Shown in pieces: positions 1-8,774 of a stretch of 12,576 nt of DNA (positions within the stretch are counted from its first letter, which is position 1; each line of letters starts with the position of its first letter). Under the pieces are notes generated by a model. The model saw only the letters and a list, made by a program, of their open reading frames with translations, was not told the origin of the DNA and ran no database searches. The position numbers and the translations under genes were made by a program. Origin of the DNA: JBEKYD01 sp049509915 (GTDB lineage: Bacteria; Acidobacteriota; Terriglobia; Bryobacterales; Bryobacteraceae); assembly GCA_049509915.1 (NCBI GenBank), contig JBEKZL010000219.1:1-12576 (forward strand), read 5' to 3'.

Positions 1-85
1 GTTTGGCTGCCATTTGACGAACCTGCTTGCGATCCGCATTCATGCGTGCCCGTGAGTTTTTCTTCGCAGTGGTATTCTTCTTCAT
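1..85 (-). CDS. 5' end of a small basic protein of unknown function (partial, runs off the window)
   Basis: An ATG at 85-83 is preceded by an A-rich tract and a good Shine-Dalgarno (AAGGAG, with GGAG at 96-93). The reading frame stays open to the window edge for 28 codons. The visible N-terminus begins MKKNTTAKKNSRARMNADRK and continues with Gln, Arg, Met, Ala and Lys. It is strongly basic and has no hydrophobic segment, so it is neither a signal peptide nor a membrane anchor. It could be a nucleic-acid-binding tail or a disordered N-terminus, but I do not recognise a family. The gene lies 159 bp downstream of ppdK on the same strand. A separate leader with a possible SD-masking hairpin suggests its translation is controlled independently of ppdK. 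Confidence rests on the ribosome binding site and open frame, not on homology. Confidence 0.6.
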   Translation of the reverse strand, partial: MKKNTTAKKNSRARMNADRKQVRQMAAK

Positions 86-157
86 AGCCGGTCTCCTTTT
101 TTGCACCTCATCGAGTGCGTATACTGGGAGCATACTGCATCCCGCCGGAGACCGGCC
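86..157 (-). promoter_or_regulatory. Putative bistable 5' leader that can mask the Shine-Dalgarno of the small basic gene
   Basis: In the minus-strand transcript GCCGGUCUCC (156-147) is the exact complement of GGAGACCGGC (96-87). The second arm contains the GGAG ribosome binding site and ends one base before the ATG. One G-U pair extends the stem to 11 bp around a loop of about 50 nt. The upstream arm also lies within a perfect local hairpin, GCCGG-UCU-CCGGC (156-144), which is incompatible with the long stem. The loop carries a weak 4-bp hairpin (GCAC/GUGC) and six A just before the SD. Two mutually exclusive folds, one hiding the SD, is the general design of translational riboswitches, leader-peptide switches and thermosensors. 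The pairing is seen directly; the regulatory role is inferred. No known riboswitch class is recognised. Confidence 0.4.
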
Positions 158-199
158 TTCTCATACCATCTCGGAAATGCCACAAATGCCGAAGTGAAA

Positions 200-232
200 G
201 GGCAGACCACAAACAACGATGGCCTGCCCCAC
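200..232. repeat. Palindromic intergenic repeat, copy A (downstream of ppdK)
   Basis: This 33-nt unit matches the copy at 5030-5062 at 29 of 33 positions in the same orientation. Read on the minus strand it starts GTGGGGCAG and ends CTGCCC. The ends GGGCAG and CTGCCC pair, as do CCA and TGG just inside them, with one A-C mismatch between. It begins 12 bp past the ppdK stop codon, so it would form a stem-loop in the ppdK 3' UTR and could protect the mRNA end. No U-tract follows, so I do not call it an intrinsic terminator. Confidence 0.65.
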
Positions 233-244
233 GGTGCAACTTTC

Positions 245-2989
<2,745 letters not shown>

Positions 2990-2995
2990 GCGTAG

Positions 2996-3000
2996 CTCCT
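2996..3000 (-). promoter_or_regulatory. ppdK Shine-Dalgarno overlapping the glyS stop codon
   Basis: On the minus strand the string TAGGAG contains both the glyS TAG stop (3001-2999) and the AGGAG ribosome binding site of ppdK (3000-2996), six bases before its ATG. Ribosomes finishing glyS are thus placed directly on the ppdK start. This supports both the chosen start and a shared transcript. Confidence 0.75.
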
Positions 3001-4933
3001 ATCCATTAGTTACAATTTCCGAAAAGTCCGCCATCGTGGAAAACTCACGAAATAATGCATTGACGAGCATCAGGCGGTTCAACCGGATTCTAGCATCCGG
3101 CGCATTCACCAGTACCTTGTCGAAGAACAGATCGACTTTGGGCCGCAGCCGCGAAATCACCGTTTCGATCGGCTGACCAGCGATGCGCCGGTATTCGTCG
3201 TACAGATCTTTTTCCGGGCCGGGTTCGAGCAGCGCTTCGTCGACCGTCCCTTCGGCGGAGAATTTGGCTTGCTCCAAAATATTGCGGATGCGCTTGAAGC
3301 CGGCGGCGAGCGGCTCGAAATCGGGAGTGAGCCGCAGCGCCTGCAGGCGTTTCAGCCGCGATTCCAGGTCGACCAGGTTGCTCCAGCCGCGGGCCATGGC
3401 GGCATTGACTTCGTCGTAGCGGAAGCCTCGTGCATCTTTAAAGTAGAACTTCACCCGGTCTTCGAGGAAGGCGCGCAGCGCTTCGTCGCCTCCAATGGCG
3501 TCGGCGAGCGGGATCTCGATGCGGCCTTCCACCAGGATCTTCACCACGCCTTGCGCGGCGCGGCGGAGCGCGAACGGGTCGCGCGAACCGGTGGGAACCA
3601 GACCGACGGCAAAACAGCCGCGCAGGGTGTCGAGCTTGTCGGCCAGGGCGACAATCCGGCCGGCCTCGCCGCGCGGTATCGAATCGTCCATGCCGACCGG
3701 CTTGTAATGGTCGTAGATGGCCTGCCACACAGCCTCGGGTTCGCCTTCGGCGCGGGCGTAGAGGCCACCGACCACGCCTTGCAACTCGGTGAATTCTTTT
3801 ACCAGCTCGGTGGTGAGGTCGCACTTGGCCAATTCGGCGGCGCGCAGCGCGTCAGGTTCTCCGCCCAGTTGGCGAACCAGTTCCATGGTGCGTTCGGTCT
3901 TTTCGAGGTAGGAGCCCAGCTTGGCCTGGAAGGTGACGTGGGCCAGGTCGGCTTTGCGTGCTTCGAGAGTCTTCTTGCGGTCGGTCTCCCAGAAAAACCG
4001 GGCGTCATTGAAGCGGGCGCGCAGCACGCGCTCATTGCCGCTCTTGACGAACCCCTCGGTATCGGAGGGGATGTTCATGACGGCCACGAATTCCGGCGCC
4101 AGGTTGCCGTCGGCGTCTTCCACCGAAAAGTACCTCTGGTGGTGGCGCATCACGGTGATCAGGACCTCTTCGGGCAACGTCAGGAAATCCGGATCGAAGC
4201 TGCCGCGGATGGTGGCGGGATACTCGGTCAGGTAGACGAGCGTTTCGAGCAGCGCCGGGTCCGGCTTGACGCGCACGCCGGCTAGCTCCGTTCGGATTTT
4301 CTGGCGGCGCTCGGCGGCCGAAAGAATCACCCGGTGGTCGCGGAGCCGTTCGACGTAATCGGCCGTGGTGACGGCGATTTCCCGCGCGCCCAGCCGGCGA
4401 TGGCCGCTCGACAAGTTGCCGCTTCTGACTCCGGCGATTTCGAACGGTACGATCCTGTCGCCCAGCAGCGCCACCAGCCAGCGGATGGGACGGATGAACC
4501 GCGGGCCGTTCTTCCCGGTCCAGTACATGGTCTTGGAAAAATGGATCCCCAGGATAACTCCCGGTAGCGCATCGGCAAGGATATCCTGGACCGCCCGGCC
4601 AGGCACTTTCCTGACGAAGGTATAATACGCGCCGCGGGCGGTAGTCTCGATCGAGAGGTCTTCGGGCTTGACGCCCTGCTTGCGGGCGAAGCCGGCCACG
4701 GCCTGCGCCGGCGCCGATTTGGCCGGTCCGGTGACGCGTTCCCGGGTGTCCGGCAATCGCTCCGGCAAGCCTTCGGCGCGCAGTACCAGCCGCCGCGGGG
4801 TAGCGTCGAGCGCCACCGATTCGTGCGGGATTTCGATTTTTTCAAACAGCAGACGCAGGTTTTCGAGCGCGCCCGGAATCATCCAATCGGGGATCTCTTC
4901 GGCGCCAATTTCAAGTAAGAAGGGAAGGCTCAT
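2999..4933 (-). CDS. glyS: Glycyl-tRNA synthetase, beta subunit
   Basis: This is the tRNA-recognition subunit of the bacterial alpha2beta2 glycyl-tRNA synthetase, which charges tRNA-Gly in the cytosol together with GlyQ. I start the protein at MSLPFLLEIGAEEIP, the standard GlyS opening, giving 644 residues; the family is usually near 690. The frame is open upstream to 5131, but that extension would translate the intergenic repeats and overlap the end of glyQ. A strong GGAGGAG lies 7 bases before the chosen ATG. Recognisable blocks are FIRPIRWLVALLGDRIVPF followed by a GHRRLG turn in the N-terminal half, a long block from YDHYKPVGMDDSIPRGEAG through ALADKLDTL to PTGSRDPFALRR near the middle, and a C-terminal NRLMLVNALFREFSTMADFS tail typical of the anticodon-binding end. 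ppdK follows after 9 bp. Confidence 0.97.
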   Translation of the reverse strand: MSLPFLLEIGAEEIPDWMIPGALENLRLLFEKIEIPHESVALDATPRRLVLRAEGLPERLPDTRERVTGPAKSAPAQAVAGFARKQGVKPEDLSIETTARGAYYTFVRKVPGRAVQDILADALPGVILGIHFSKTMYWTGKNGPRFIRPIRWLVALLGDRIVPFEIAGVRSGNLSSGHRRLGAREIAVTTADYVERLRDHRVILSAAERRQKIRTELAGVRVKPDPALLETLVYLTEYPATIRGSFDPDFLTLPEEVLITVMRHHQRYFSVEDADGNLAPEFVAVMNIPSDTEGFVKSGNERVLRARFNDARFFWETDRKKTLEARKADLAHVTFQAKLGSYLEKTERTMELVRQLGGEPDALRAAELAKCDLTTELVKEFTELQGVVGGLYARAEGEPEAVWQAIYDHYKPVGMDDSIPRGEAGRIVALADKLDTLRGCFAVGLVPTGSRDPFALRRAAQGVVKILVEGRIEIPLADAIGGDEALRAFLEDRVKFYFKDARGFRYDEVNAAMARGWSNLVDLESRLKRLQALRLTPDFEPLAAGFKRIRNILEQAKFSAEGTVDEALLEPGPEKDLYDEYRRIAGQPIETVISRLRPKVDLFFDKVLVNAPDARIRLNRLMLVNALFREFSTMADFSEIVTNG

Positions 4934-4940
4934 CGGGCGG

Positions 4941-4947
4941 CTCCTCC
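4941..4947 (-). promoter_or_regulatory. glyS ribosome binding site
   Basis: GGAGGAG on the minus strand, seven bases before the ATG at 4933. It settles the glyS start against the longer open frame. It sits only six bases from the end of the inverted repeat pair at 4954-5062, so folding of that pair could affect access to it. Confidence 0.8.
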
Positions 4948-4953
4948 GGCAAC

Positions 4954-5062
4954 GTGGGACAGACCATCGTCTTTCGTGGTCTGCCATGCAATTGGTCTTC
5001 GGTAAACGCGGAGCTTGAGAACATCTGGCTGGCAGACCACAAGAAACGATGGTCTGCCCCAC
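4954..5062. repeat. Inverted pair of palindromic repeats (REPIN/BIME-like) between glyQ and glyS
   Basis: Two 33-nt units lie head to head: copy B at 4954-4986 and copy C at 5030-5062, with a 43-nt spacer. Copy B reverse-complemented matches copy C at 29 of 33 positions. Each unit is itself a palindrome: CAGACCA pairs with TGGTCTG around an ACGATG/CATCGT-type loop. The doublet fills most of the 145-bp glyQ-glyS gap and would fold into one long hairpin in the operon mRNA, just upstream of the glyS ribosome binding site. The arrangement resembles REP doublets (REPINs) mobilised by RAYT transposases in other bacteria. No RAYT gene is visible here. A role in transcript stability or in the glyQ:glyS expression ratio is inference. 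Confidence 0.75.
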
Positions 5063-5078
5063 AATGGAGTATGAGGGC

Positions 5079-5972
5079 TCATTGGGCGACCTCCGCCGGG
5101 AACTGCTGATCCACCCAGCTTTGCGCCACACCGACGGCCAGCTTGCGCACGCGCTGAATCACGCCGACGCGTTCGGTGACGCTGATGGCGCCGCGCGCGT
5201 CGAGAGTGTTGAAGAGGTTCGAACACTTGAGCACCTGGTCATAGGCCGCCAGCAGCGGGAATCGCAGCTTGTCGGCAGCCTTGGGATTGTAGGCCGCCAC
5301 GAGGCGGGCGGCTTCGCCTTCGTGCAGGTCGAACAGTTTCCACAGAGTCGGCACGTCGGCCATCTCGAAGTTATAGACCGAGTATTGCAACTCGTCGAGA
5401 TAGCGCACGTCGCGGTAGTGGAAGTCCTTGGTCCAATCGATGTCGTAGACGCTGTCTTTGACCTGCAGGAAGGCCGTCAGTCGCTCGAGCCCGTAAGTCA
5501 GTTCGGCCGGCACTAGGTCCAGATCGATGCCGCCGCACTGCTGGAAATAGGTGAACTGGGTGATCTCCAGGCCGTCCAGCATGACTTGCCAGCCGACACC
5601 CCAGGCGCCCAGGGTGGGAGACTCCCAGTTATCTTCCTCGAACTTGATATCGTGGCTGGCGAGGTCGATGCCGATGGCCTCGAGGCTGCCGAGGTACTGT
5701 TCCAGCACGTCGTCGGGGGAGGGTTTCAGAATCACCTGGAGCTGCTGGTGCTTGAAGAGGCGGTTGGGGTTATCGCCGTAGCGCCCGTCGGCCGGCCGGC
5801 GGCTGGGCTGCACGTAGGCTACGCGGTACGGACGGGGGCCGAGCACGCGCAGAAAAGTCTCCGGGCACATCGTGCCGGCGCCTACTTCCACGTCGTAAGG
5901 CTCTTGAATGACGCAGCCGCGTTCGGCCCAGTATTGCTTCAGTTTGAGTACAATCTCTTGAAACGTTTGCAT
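5079..5972 (-). CDS. glyQ: Glycyl-tRNA synthetase, alpha subunit
   Basis: This is the catalytic class II subunit that forms glycyl-adenylate and, with GlyS, charges tRNA-Gly. The 297-residue length is normal. Nearly every family block is present: the opening MQTFQEIVLKLKQYWAERGC, the TFLRVLGPRPYRVAYVQPSR stretch followed by ADGRYGDNPNRLFKHQQLQV, then FEEDNWESPTLGAWGVGWQV and the EITQFTYFQQCGG block, and the class II motif-3 region YGLERLTAFLQ. The ATG at 5972 follows the recO stop by only 4 bp. A weak GAGGAT inside the last recO codons is the only visible ribosome binding site, and its spacing is long, so expression probably depends on translational coupling to recO. recO-glyQ-glyS gene order is common in bacteria with the two-subunit enzyme. 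Confidence 0.98.
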   Translation of the reverse strand: MQTFQEIVLKLKQYWAERGCVIQEPYDVEVGAGTMCPETFLRVLGPRPYRVAYVQPSRRPADGRYGDNPNRLFKHQQLQVILKPSPDDVLEQYLGSLEAIGIDLASHDIKFEEDNWESPTLGAWGVGWQVMLDGLEITQFTYFQQCGGIDLDLVPAELTYGLERLTAFLQVKDSVYDIDWTKDFHYRDVRYLDELQYSVYNFEMADVPTLWKLFDLHEGEAARLVAAYNPKAADKLRFPLLAAYDQVLKCSNLFNTLDARGAISVTERVGVIQRVRKLAVGVAQSWVDQQFPAEVAQ

Positions 5973-5976
5973 GCCG

Positions 5977-6738
5977 TTAGAAGTTATCCTCGAGCAGCGG
6001 CGCGGTAAGCAGGCGCCGCTCGATGTGCGATTCGATCCGCTGCACCAGAAAGCGCCGCAAATCGGCCGCGGTTTCCCGATTCCACAGGCGTGGCTGAAGC
6101 TGCGCCACAGGTGTGCGCAACATTTCCGCCGCCGCCGTCCGCGATTCCAAGCTCAACTCCCCACCCCCGCCGGCGGCCAAAGTGCGCCGGCAGTCGCCGC
6201 ACAATAATCCTTCCCGGCCGCGGCTGAAAAAAGCCCGTTCCGGCGCCTGGGGATCGTCCAGGAGGCTGCCGCAGCCCAGGCAAACATTGAGCTCCGGAAG
6301 CCAGCCCGACAGGCGCACGGCCCACAGCGAGAAGTACGTCACCGCGCGCCACGGCCCGGCGCGCAGGTCGTCGAGCACCGCCGCCAGCAGCCGGAAAAAC
6401 TTCTCGTTCGGCTCGGCCGCCGGCAACAACTGGTCGCTGATTTCGGCCACGTAATCGAGAGCTACTCCCGTCCGGTAGTCCGATACCAACCCGAATTGGG
6501 AACGGATCAGCTCGCAGGAATCCAGGTTTACCAGTTCCCTGGTTTCGCGCTGGAAATACGCCATCCGCACCTGGGACAGGCGTTCCAGCCCCGCGCCGAA
6601 AGTGCTCTTCGGACGCCGCGCCCGCTTCGCCACGCCTCGCAGCTTGCCTTGGTCGCGGGTGAAGAAACTGACCACCAGGTCCGCTTCCTGAAGCGGGTAC
6701 GTACGCAGAATGAAAGCTTCACTGACCCGCGCCGGCAC
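5977..6738 (-). CDS. recO: DNA repair protein RecO
   Basis: RecO anneals single strands and, with RecR and RecF, loads RecA at gaps. The N-terminal OB-fold region reads ARVSEAFILRTYPLQEADLV then FFTRDQGKLRGVAKRARRP, a clear RecO opening. The C-terminal half has a four-cysteine zinc-binding pattern, CLGC (Cys153, Cys156) and CGDC (Cys180, Cys183), found in many but not all RecO proteins. I start at the GTG at 6738, which gives 253 residues and the usual N-terminus. An in-frame ATG at 6855 would add 39 residues (MAILRCALLRCLRCFPGVAI and on) with no family resemblance. Neither start has a convincing Shine-Dalgarno, so the exact start is uncertain. It is the first gene of the recO-glyQ-glyS-ppdK cluster, ending 4 bp before glyQ. 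Confidence 0.93.
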   Translation of the reverse strand: MPARVSEAFILRTYPLQEADLVVSFFTRDQGKLRGVAKRARRPKSTFGAGLERLSQVRMAYFQRETRELVNLDSCELIRSQFGLVSDYRTGVALDYVAEISDQLLPAAEPNEKFFRLLAAVLDDLRAGPWRAVTYFSLWAVRLSGWLPELNVCLGCGSLLDDPQAPERAFFSRGREGLLCGDCRRTLAAGGGGELSLESRTAAAEMLRTPVAQLQPRLWNRETAADLRRFLVQRIESHIERRLLTAPLLEDNF

Positions 6739-6976
6739 ACGTGGAAAGCTAAGGGTAACACATAGCGAGAGGTTGCTCCGCGCCAGGAGCCAGGGGATGG
6801 CTACGCCGGGGAAACACCTGAGGCACCGGAGAAGAGCGCAACGAAGAATTGCCAAGAACTCACAAGCTCATAATTTAAAGGTTCGGCCCGAGGCGGTTGG
6901 ATGTACACTCGCCGGCAGTCGGGAGCCTAATGGATCCCGGTTTGAGTTCTGACTCTCGACACAGAGGAGCACAAAG
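6739..6976. other. Intergenic region between recO and the lectin remnant
   Basis: This stretch separates the recO start (minus strand) from the plus-strand lectin remnant and should hold promoters for both. An AT-rich patch (TAATTTAAAG, 6871-6880) stands out but no convincing paired -35/-10 was found. A perfect 8-bp inverted repeat, AGAACTCA (6855-6862) and TGAGTTCT (6943-6950), encloses it; with an 80-nt loop this may be chance. If recO really starts at 6855, the first 117 bases are coding. Confidence 0.4.
6964..6969 (+). promoter_or_regulatory. Shine-Dalgarno in front of the probable original lectin start
   Basis: GAGGAG lies seven bases before an ATG at 6977 that opens MLNVRYYPG and stops after 14 codons (TAG at 7019-7021). 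It is the best ribosome binding site upstream of the lectin sequence and is out of frame with it. It is therefore a candidate for the original start of the broken gene. Confidence 0.4.
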
Positions 6977-7080
6977 ATGCTAAACGTTAGATACTACCCG
7001 GGGATCTTCAGGGCGACATAGTTCCCCAACAAAATAGTCCCCACCGGAGTCCAGGCGGGCAACCGTCCATAAAGCTCGCC

Positions 7081-7483
7081 ATGGGAAACAGTTGGTACTC
7101 ACCCGGTGGCACAATCCGACTTACGTTACAGGCGACGAGGGGAACCTTGTGTTACAGTGCGTCAACGACGCAGCGCTTCCCGCCTGGCAACAGGGCCAAC
7201 TGATCAATCCACCATGGATACCCGTTTGGAGCGCCGGGACGAATGGGAAGAGTGTGACAGAGGCAGATATGCGGTCGACGGCAATCTGGTCGTGTATGCG
7301 GGGTCGGACCCTGGGGCGCCCGCCGTGTTCAGCTCGCGTACAAATGGCCAGGAGCACGCGTTTCTCAGAGTGCAGGACGACGGGAATCTCGTGATTTATA
7401 ACACAGGTGGTCAATCGGTCTTTGCCACGAACACGAGTGTATTCCAAACGCCCGGAAAAAACGCGCCGGCAGCTACTGCGTAA
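7081..7483 (+). pseudogene. Bulb-type (mannose-binding) lectin domain protein, frameshifted
   Basis: Three reading frames carry successive pieces of one B-lectin domain. Frame one (from the ATG at 7081) gives NSWYSPGGTIRLTLQ. The next frame (from about 7131) gives GNLVLQ, a non-conserved insert and PVWSAGTNGKSVTEADM. The third (from about 7277) gives DGNLVVYAG, RVQDDGNLVIYN and GGQSVFATNT, then stops at 7483. Blade three keeps the full QxDxNxVxY mannose-binding signature; blade two has Arg for Gln; blade one is degenerate. Joining the pieces requires a net -1 shift near 7131 and another between 7272 and 7277. Each fits a one-base deletion, though the first also fits a two-base insertion. The cause may be real decay or sequencing error. 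Lectins of this family bind mannose-type sugars; no signal peptide is visible in what remains. The gene is convergent with the methyltransferase. Confidence 0.7.
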
Positions 7484-7494
7484 TCAACCAACAG

Positions 7495-7518
7495 CCGCAC
7501 CGGCGAGACCTGGTGTGG
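7495..7518. terminator. Weak hairpin between the convergent lectin and methyltransferase genes
   Basis: CCGCACC (7495-7501) can pair with GGTGTGG (7512-7518) through seven pairs, one of them G-U, around a 10-nt loop. It lies in the 68-bp gap between two convergent genes, where a bidirectional stop would be expected. No T-run follows on either side, so it is at best a poor intrinsic terminator. Confidence 0.2.
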
Positions 7519-7551
7519 ATGAAATCGTCTGCGCTTCGGCCATGCGGCCCA

Positions 7552-8523
7552 TCAACTCGGGCGGCACTCGACGATGACGCGGCCTGAAAGCTGGCGGCCG
7601 ACCGCACTAATCTCCAGGCCCGCTTGACGCGCCAGGCCGCGGAACTCTTCCAGGGTCCGATCGCGGCCTCCCACCAGGACCATCATGAGCAGCGCGGGTG
7701 ACGCCTCCTCGCCCGGCCCCGCATTGGTGAAGAACACGATCCGGCCGGAAGGGCGCGCCGCTTCGGCGCAACGCATCAGGATGGCCGCCGCCTCGCGGTC
7801 GGGCCAGTCGGAAAGGACGCTTTTCAGGATGTAGAGGTCGGCTCCGGCGGGCAGCGGGTCGAAAAAGCTTTGCCCCACCGTGGTTACCCGATCGGTCACA
7901 CCCGCCGCCTGGAAGACGCTCGCGGAACGGGCGACCGCCCGTGGCAGGTCGACCAATGTGCCGCGAACATCGGGATGGGCTCGGAGCACCTCCGCCAGCA
8001 GGGCTCCCGTCCCGCCGCCCACGTCAACCACGGTCCCAACGGATTTCCAGCTCCCGGGATCGACCAGAACGTTGGGATCAGGGACGCCGTGGCCGGCCGG
8101 CCCCATGAGCGCGTCGAAACTGGCGGCGATGTCCGCATGGGCATCGAGGTCCTGCCAGAAGTCGCGGCCAAAAGCTTCATGATAAGCCGGCCTGCCGGTG
8201 CGGACCGCCGATAGAAGGGTACCCCAGGCATGCGCCATGCGGCCGCCGATTCCATCGAGATTGAACCCCAGGCGGCCGGCCTCACCGGCCAGCCCTGCGG
8301 CAGTCTCATTGAGCGCGAACCGGCCGGGGGACGGCTCTTCGAAAACGCCCTTGTGTACCAGGTGCCGCAGCACCCTGTATAGAGAGTCGCGATCGGCGCC
8401 GGAGGCGGCGGCAAGTTCCTCGACCCCGGTGATTCCCGCTACGATGCGATCGGCGATTCCTAGCGTCGCCACCACGTGCAAGCACCACGGCGTCGCGAGA
8501 TCGGCCAGCGCCCATAGATCCAT
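7552..8523 (-). CDS. SAM-dependent methyltransferase, O-methyltransferase family 2 fold
   Basis: The 323-residue product has the two-part layout of this family. An N-terminal winged-helix dimerisation domain (LADLATPWCLHVVATLGIAD, then a segment around DSLYRVLRHLVHKGVFEE) is followed by a Rossmann domain with SAM motif I VVDVGGGTGALLAEVL from about residue 163. Downstream come the acidic LVDLPR strand end, LKSVLSDWPD and the family's GRDRTLEEFRGLARQAGLE block. The usual HDW catalytic His is Ser238 here, so ordinary O-methylation by His general-base chemistry is doubtful. Relatives with changes at this site include anthracycline enzymes such as RdmB, which uses SAM for hydroxylation. The substrate is unknown. 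The style of the N-terminus resembles actinobacterial secondary-metabolism enzymes, hinting at transfer. No clear Shine-Dalgarno precedes the ATG, so the start is only probable. No biosynthetic partners are adjacent. Confidence 0.88.
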   Translation of the reverse strand: MDLWALADLATPWCLHVVATLGIADRIVAGITGVEELAAASGADRDSLYRVLRHLVHKGVFEEPSPGRFALNETAAGLAGEAGRLGFNLDGIGGRMAHAWGTLLSAVRTGRPAYHEAFGRDFWQDLDAHADIAASFDALMGPAGHGVPDPNVLVDPGSWKSVGTVVDVGGGTGALLAEVLRAHPDVRGTLVDLPRAVARSASVFQAAGVTDRVTTVGQSFFDPLPAGADLYILKSVLSDWPDREAAAILMRCAEAARPSGRIVFFTNAGPGEEASPALLMMVLVGGRDRTLEEFRGLARQAGLEISAVGRQLSGRVIVECRPS

Positions 8524-8774
8524 GGGGCCATGATGACATAGATGGGATGCCCGTAATTAAGCAACCGCTCCCTTAGTTTAGGAGCTGTGAAAAATCACAA
8601 ATCGCAGGCGGCACCGGCTGCGCCACCAAAGCAAGTCCATGGTTGTCAATGGTCGGGCAGACGGTTCCGCGTGCCCTTTGCCAGCCGTAATTCCAAAGTC
8701 GAGTACTTAGTTAGTCAGTTACAGTTACTCGGCAGTCCACGCGCCGCGACCGCCGATGCGGCTCAGTGTCCCCC
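8524..8774. other. Intergenic region between the TPR protein and the methyltransferase
   Basis: This 251-bp gap separates two genes on the same strand. Close to the TPR stop it holds an imperfect inverted repeat (8700-8707 with 8723-8731; CGAGTACT against AGTTACTCG, one bulge). Between its arms is a run of near-repeated TTAGT/CAGTTA words. It has no T-tract and is only a possible RNA 3' end. A minus-strand TTGACA (8649-8644) is not followed by a matching -10. The separation suggests independent transcription of the methyltransferase. Confidence 0.4.

Noticed and set aside
4934..5131. N-terminal extension of glyS by 66 codons
   Set aside because: It would translate the palindromic repeats and overlap the glyQ C-terminus. 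The canonical GlyS start has a GGAGGAG just upstream.
6739..6855. N-terminal extension of recO by 39 codons to an ATG
   Set aside because: The added residues do not resemble RecO, while the GTG at 6738 gives the standard N-terminus and length. Kept as a noted alternative because no ribosome binding site decides.
7121..7447. Minus-strand open frame opposite the lectin remnant
   Set aside because: The plus strand clearly encodes lectin repeats here. The minus-strand product shows no domain.
8644..8649. Perfect minus-strand TTGACA upstream of the methyltransferase
   Set aside because: No acceptable -10 sequence lies 15-19 bases downstream. A single hexamer is expected by chance.
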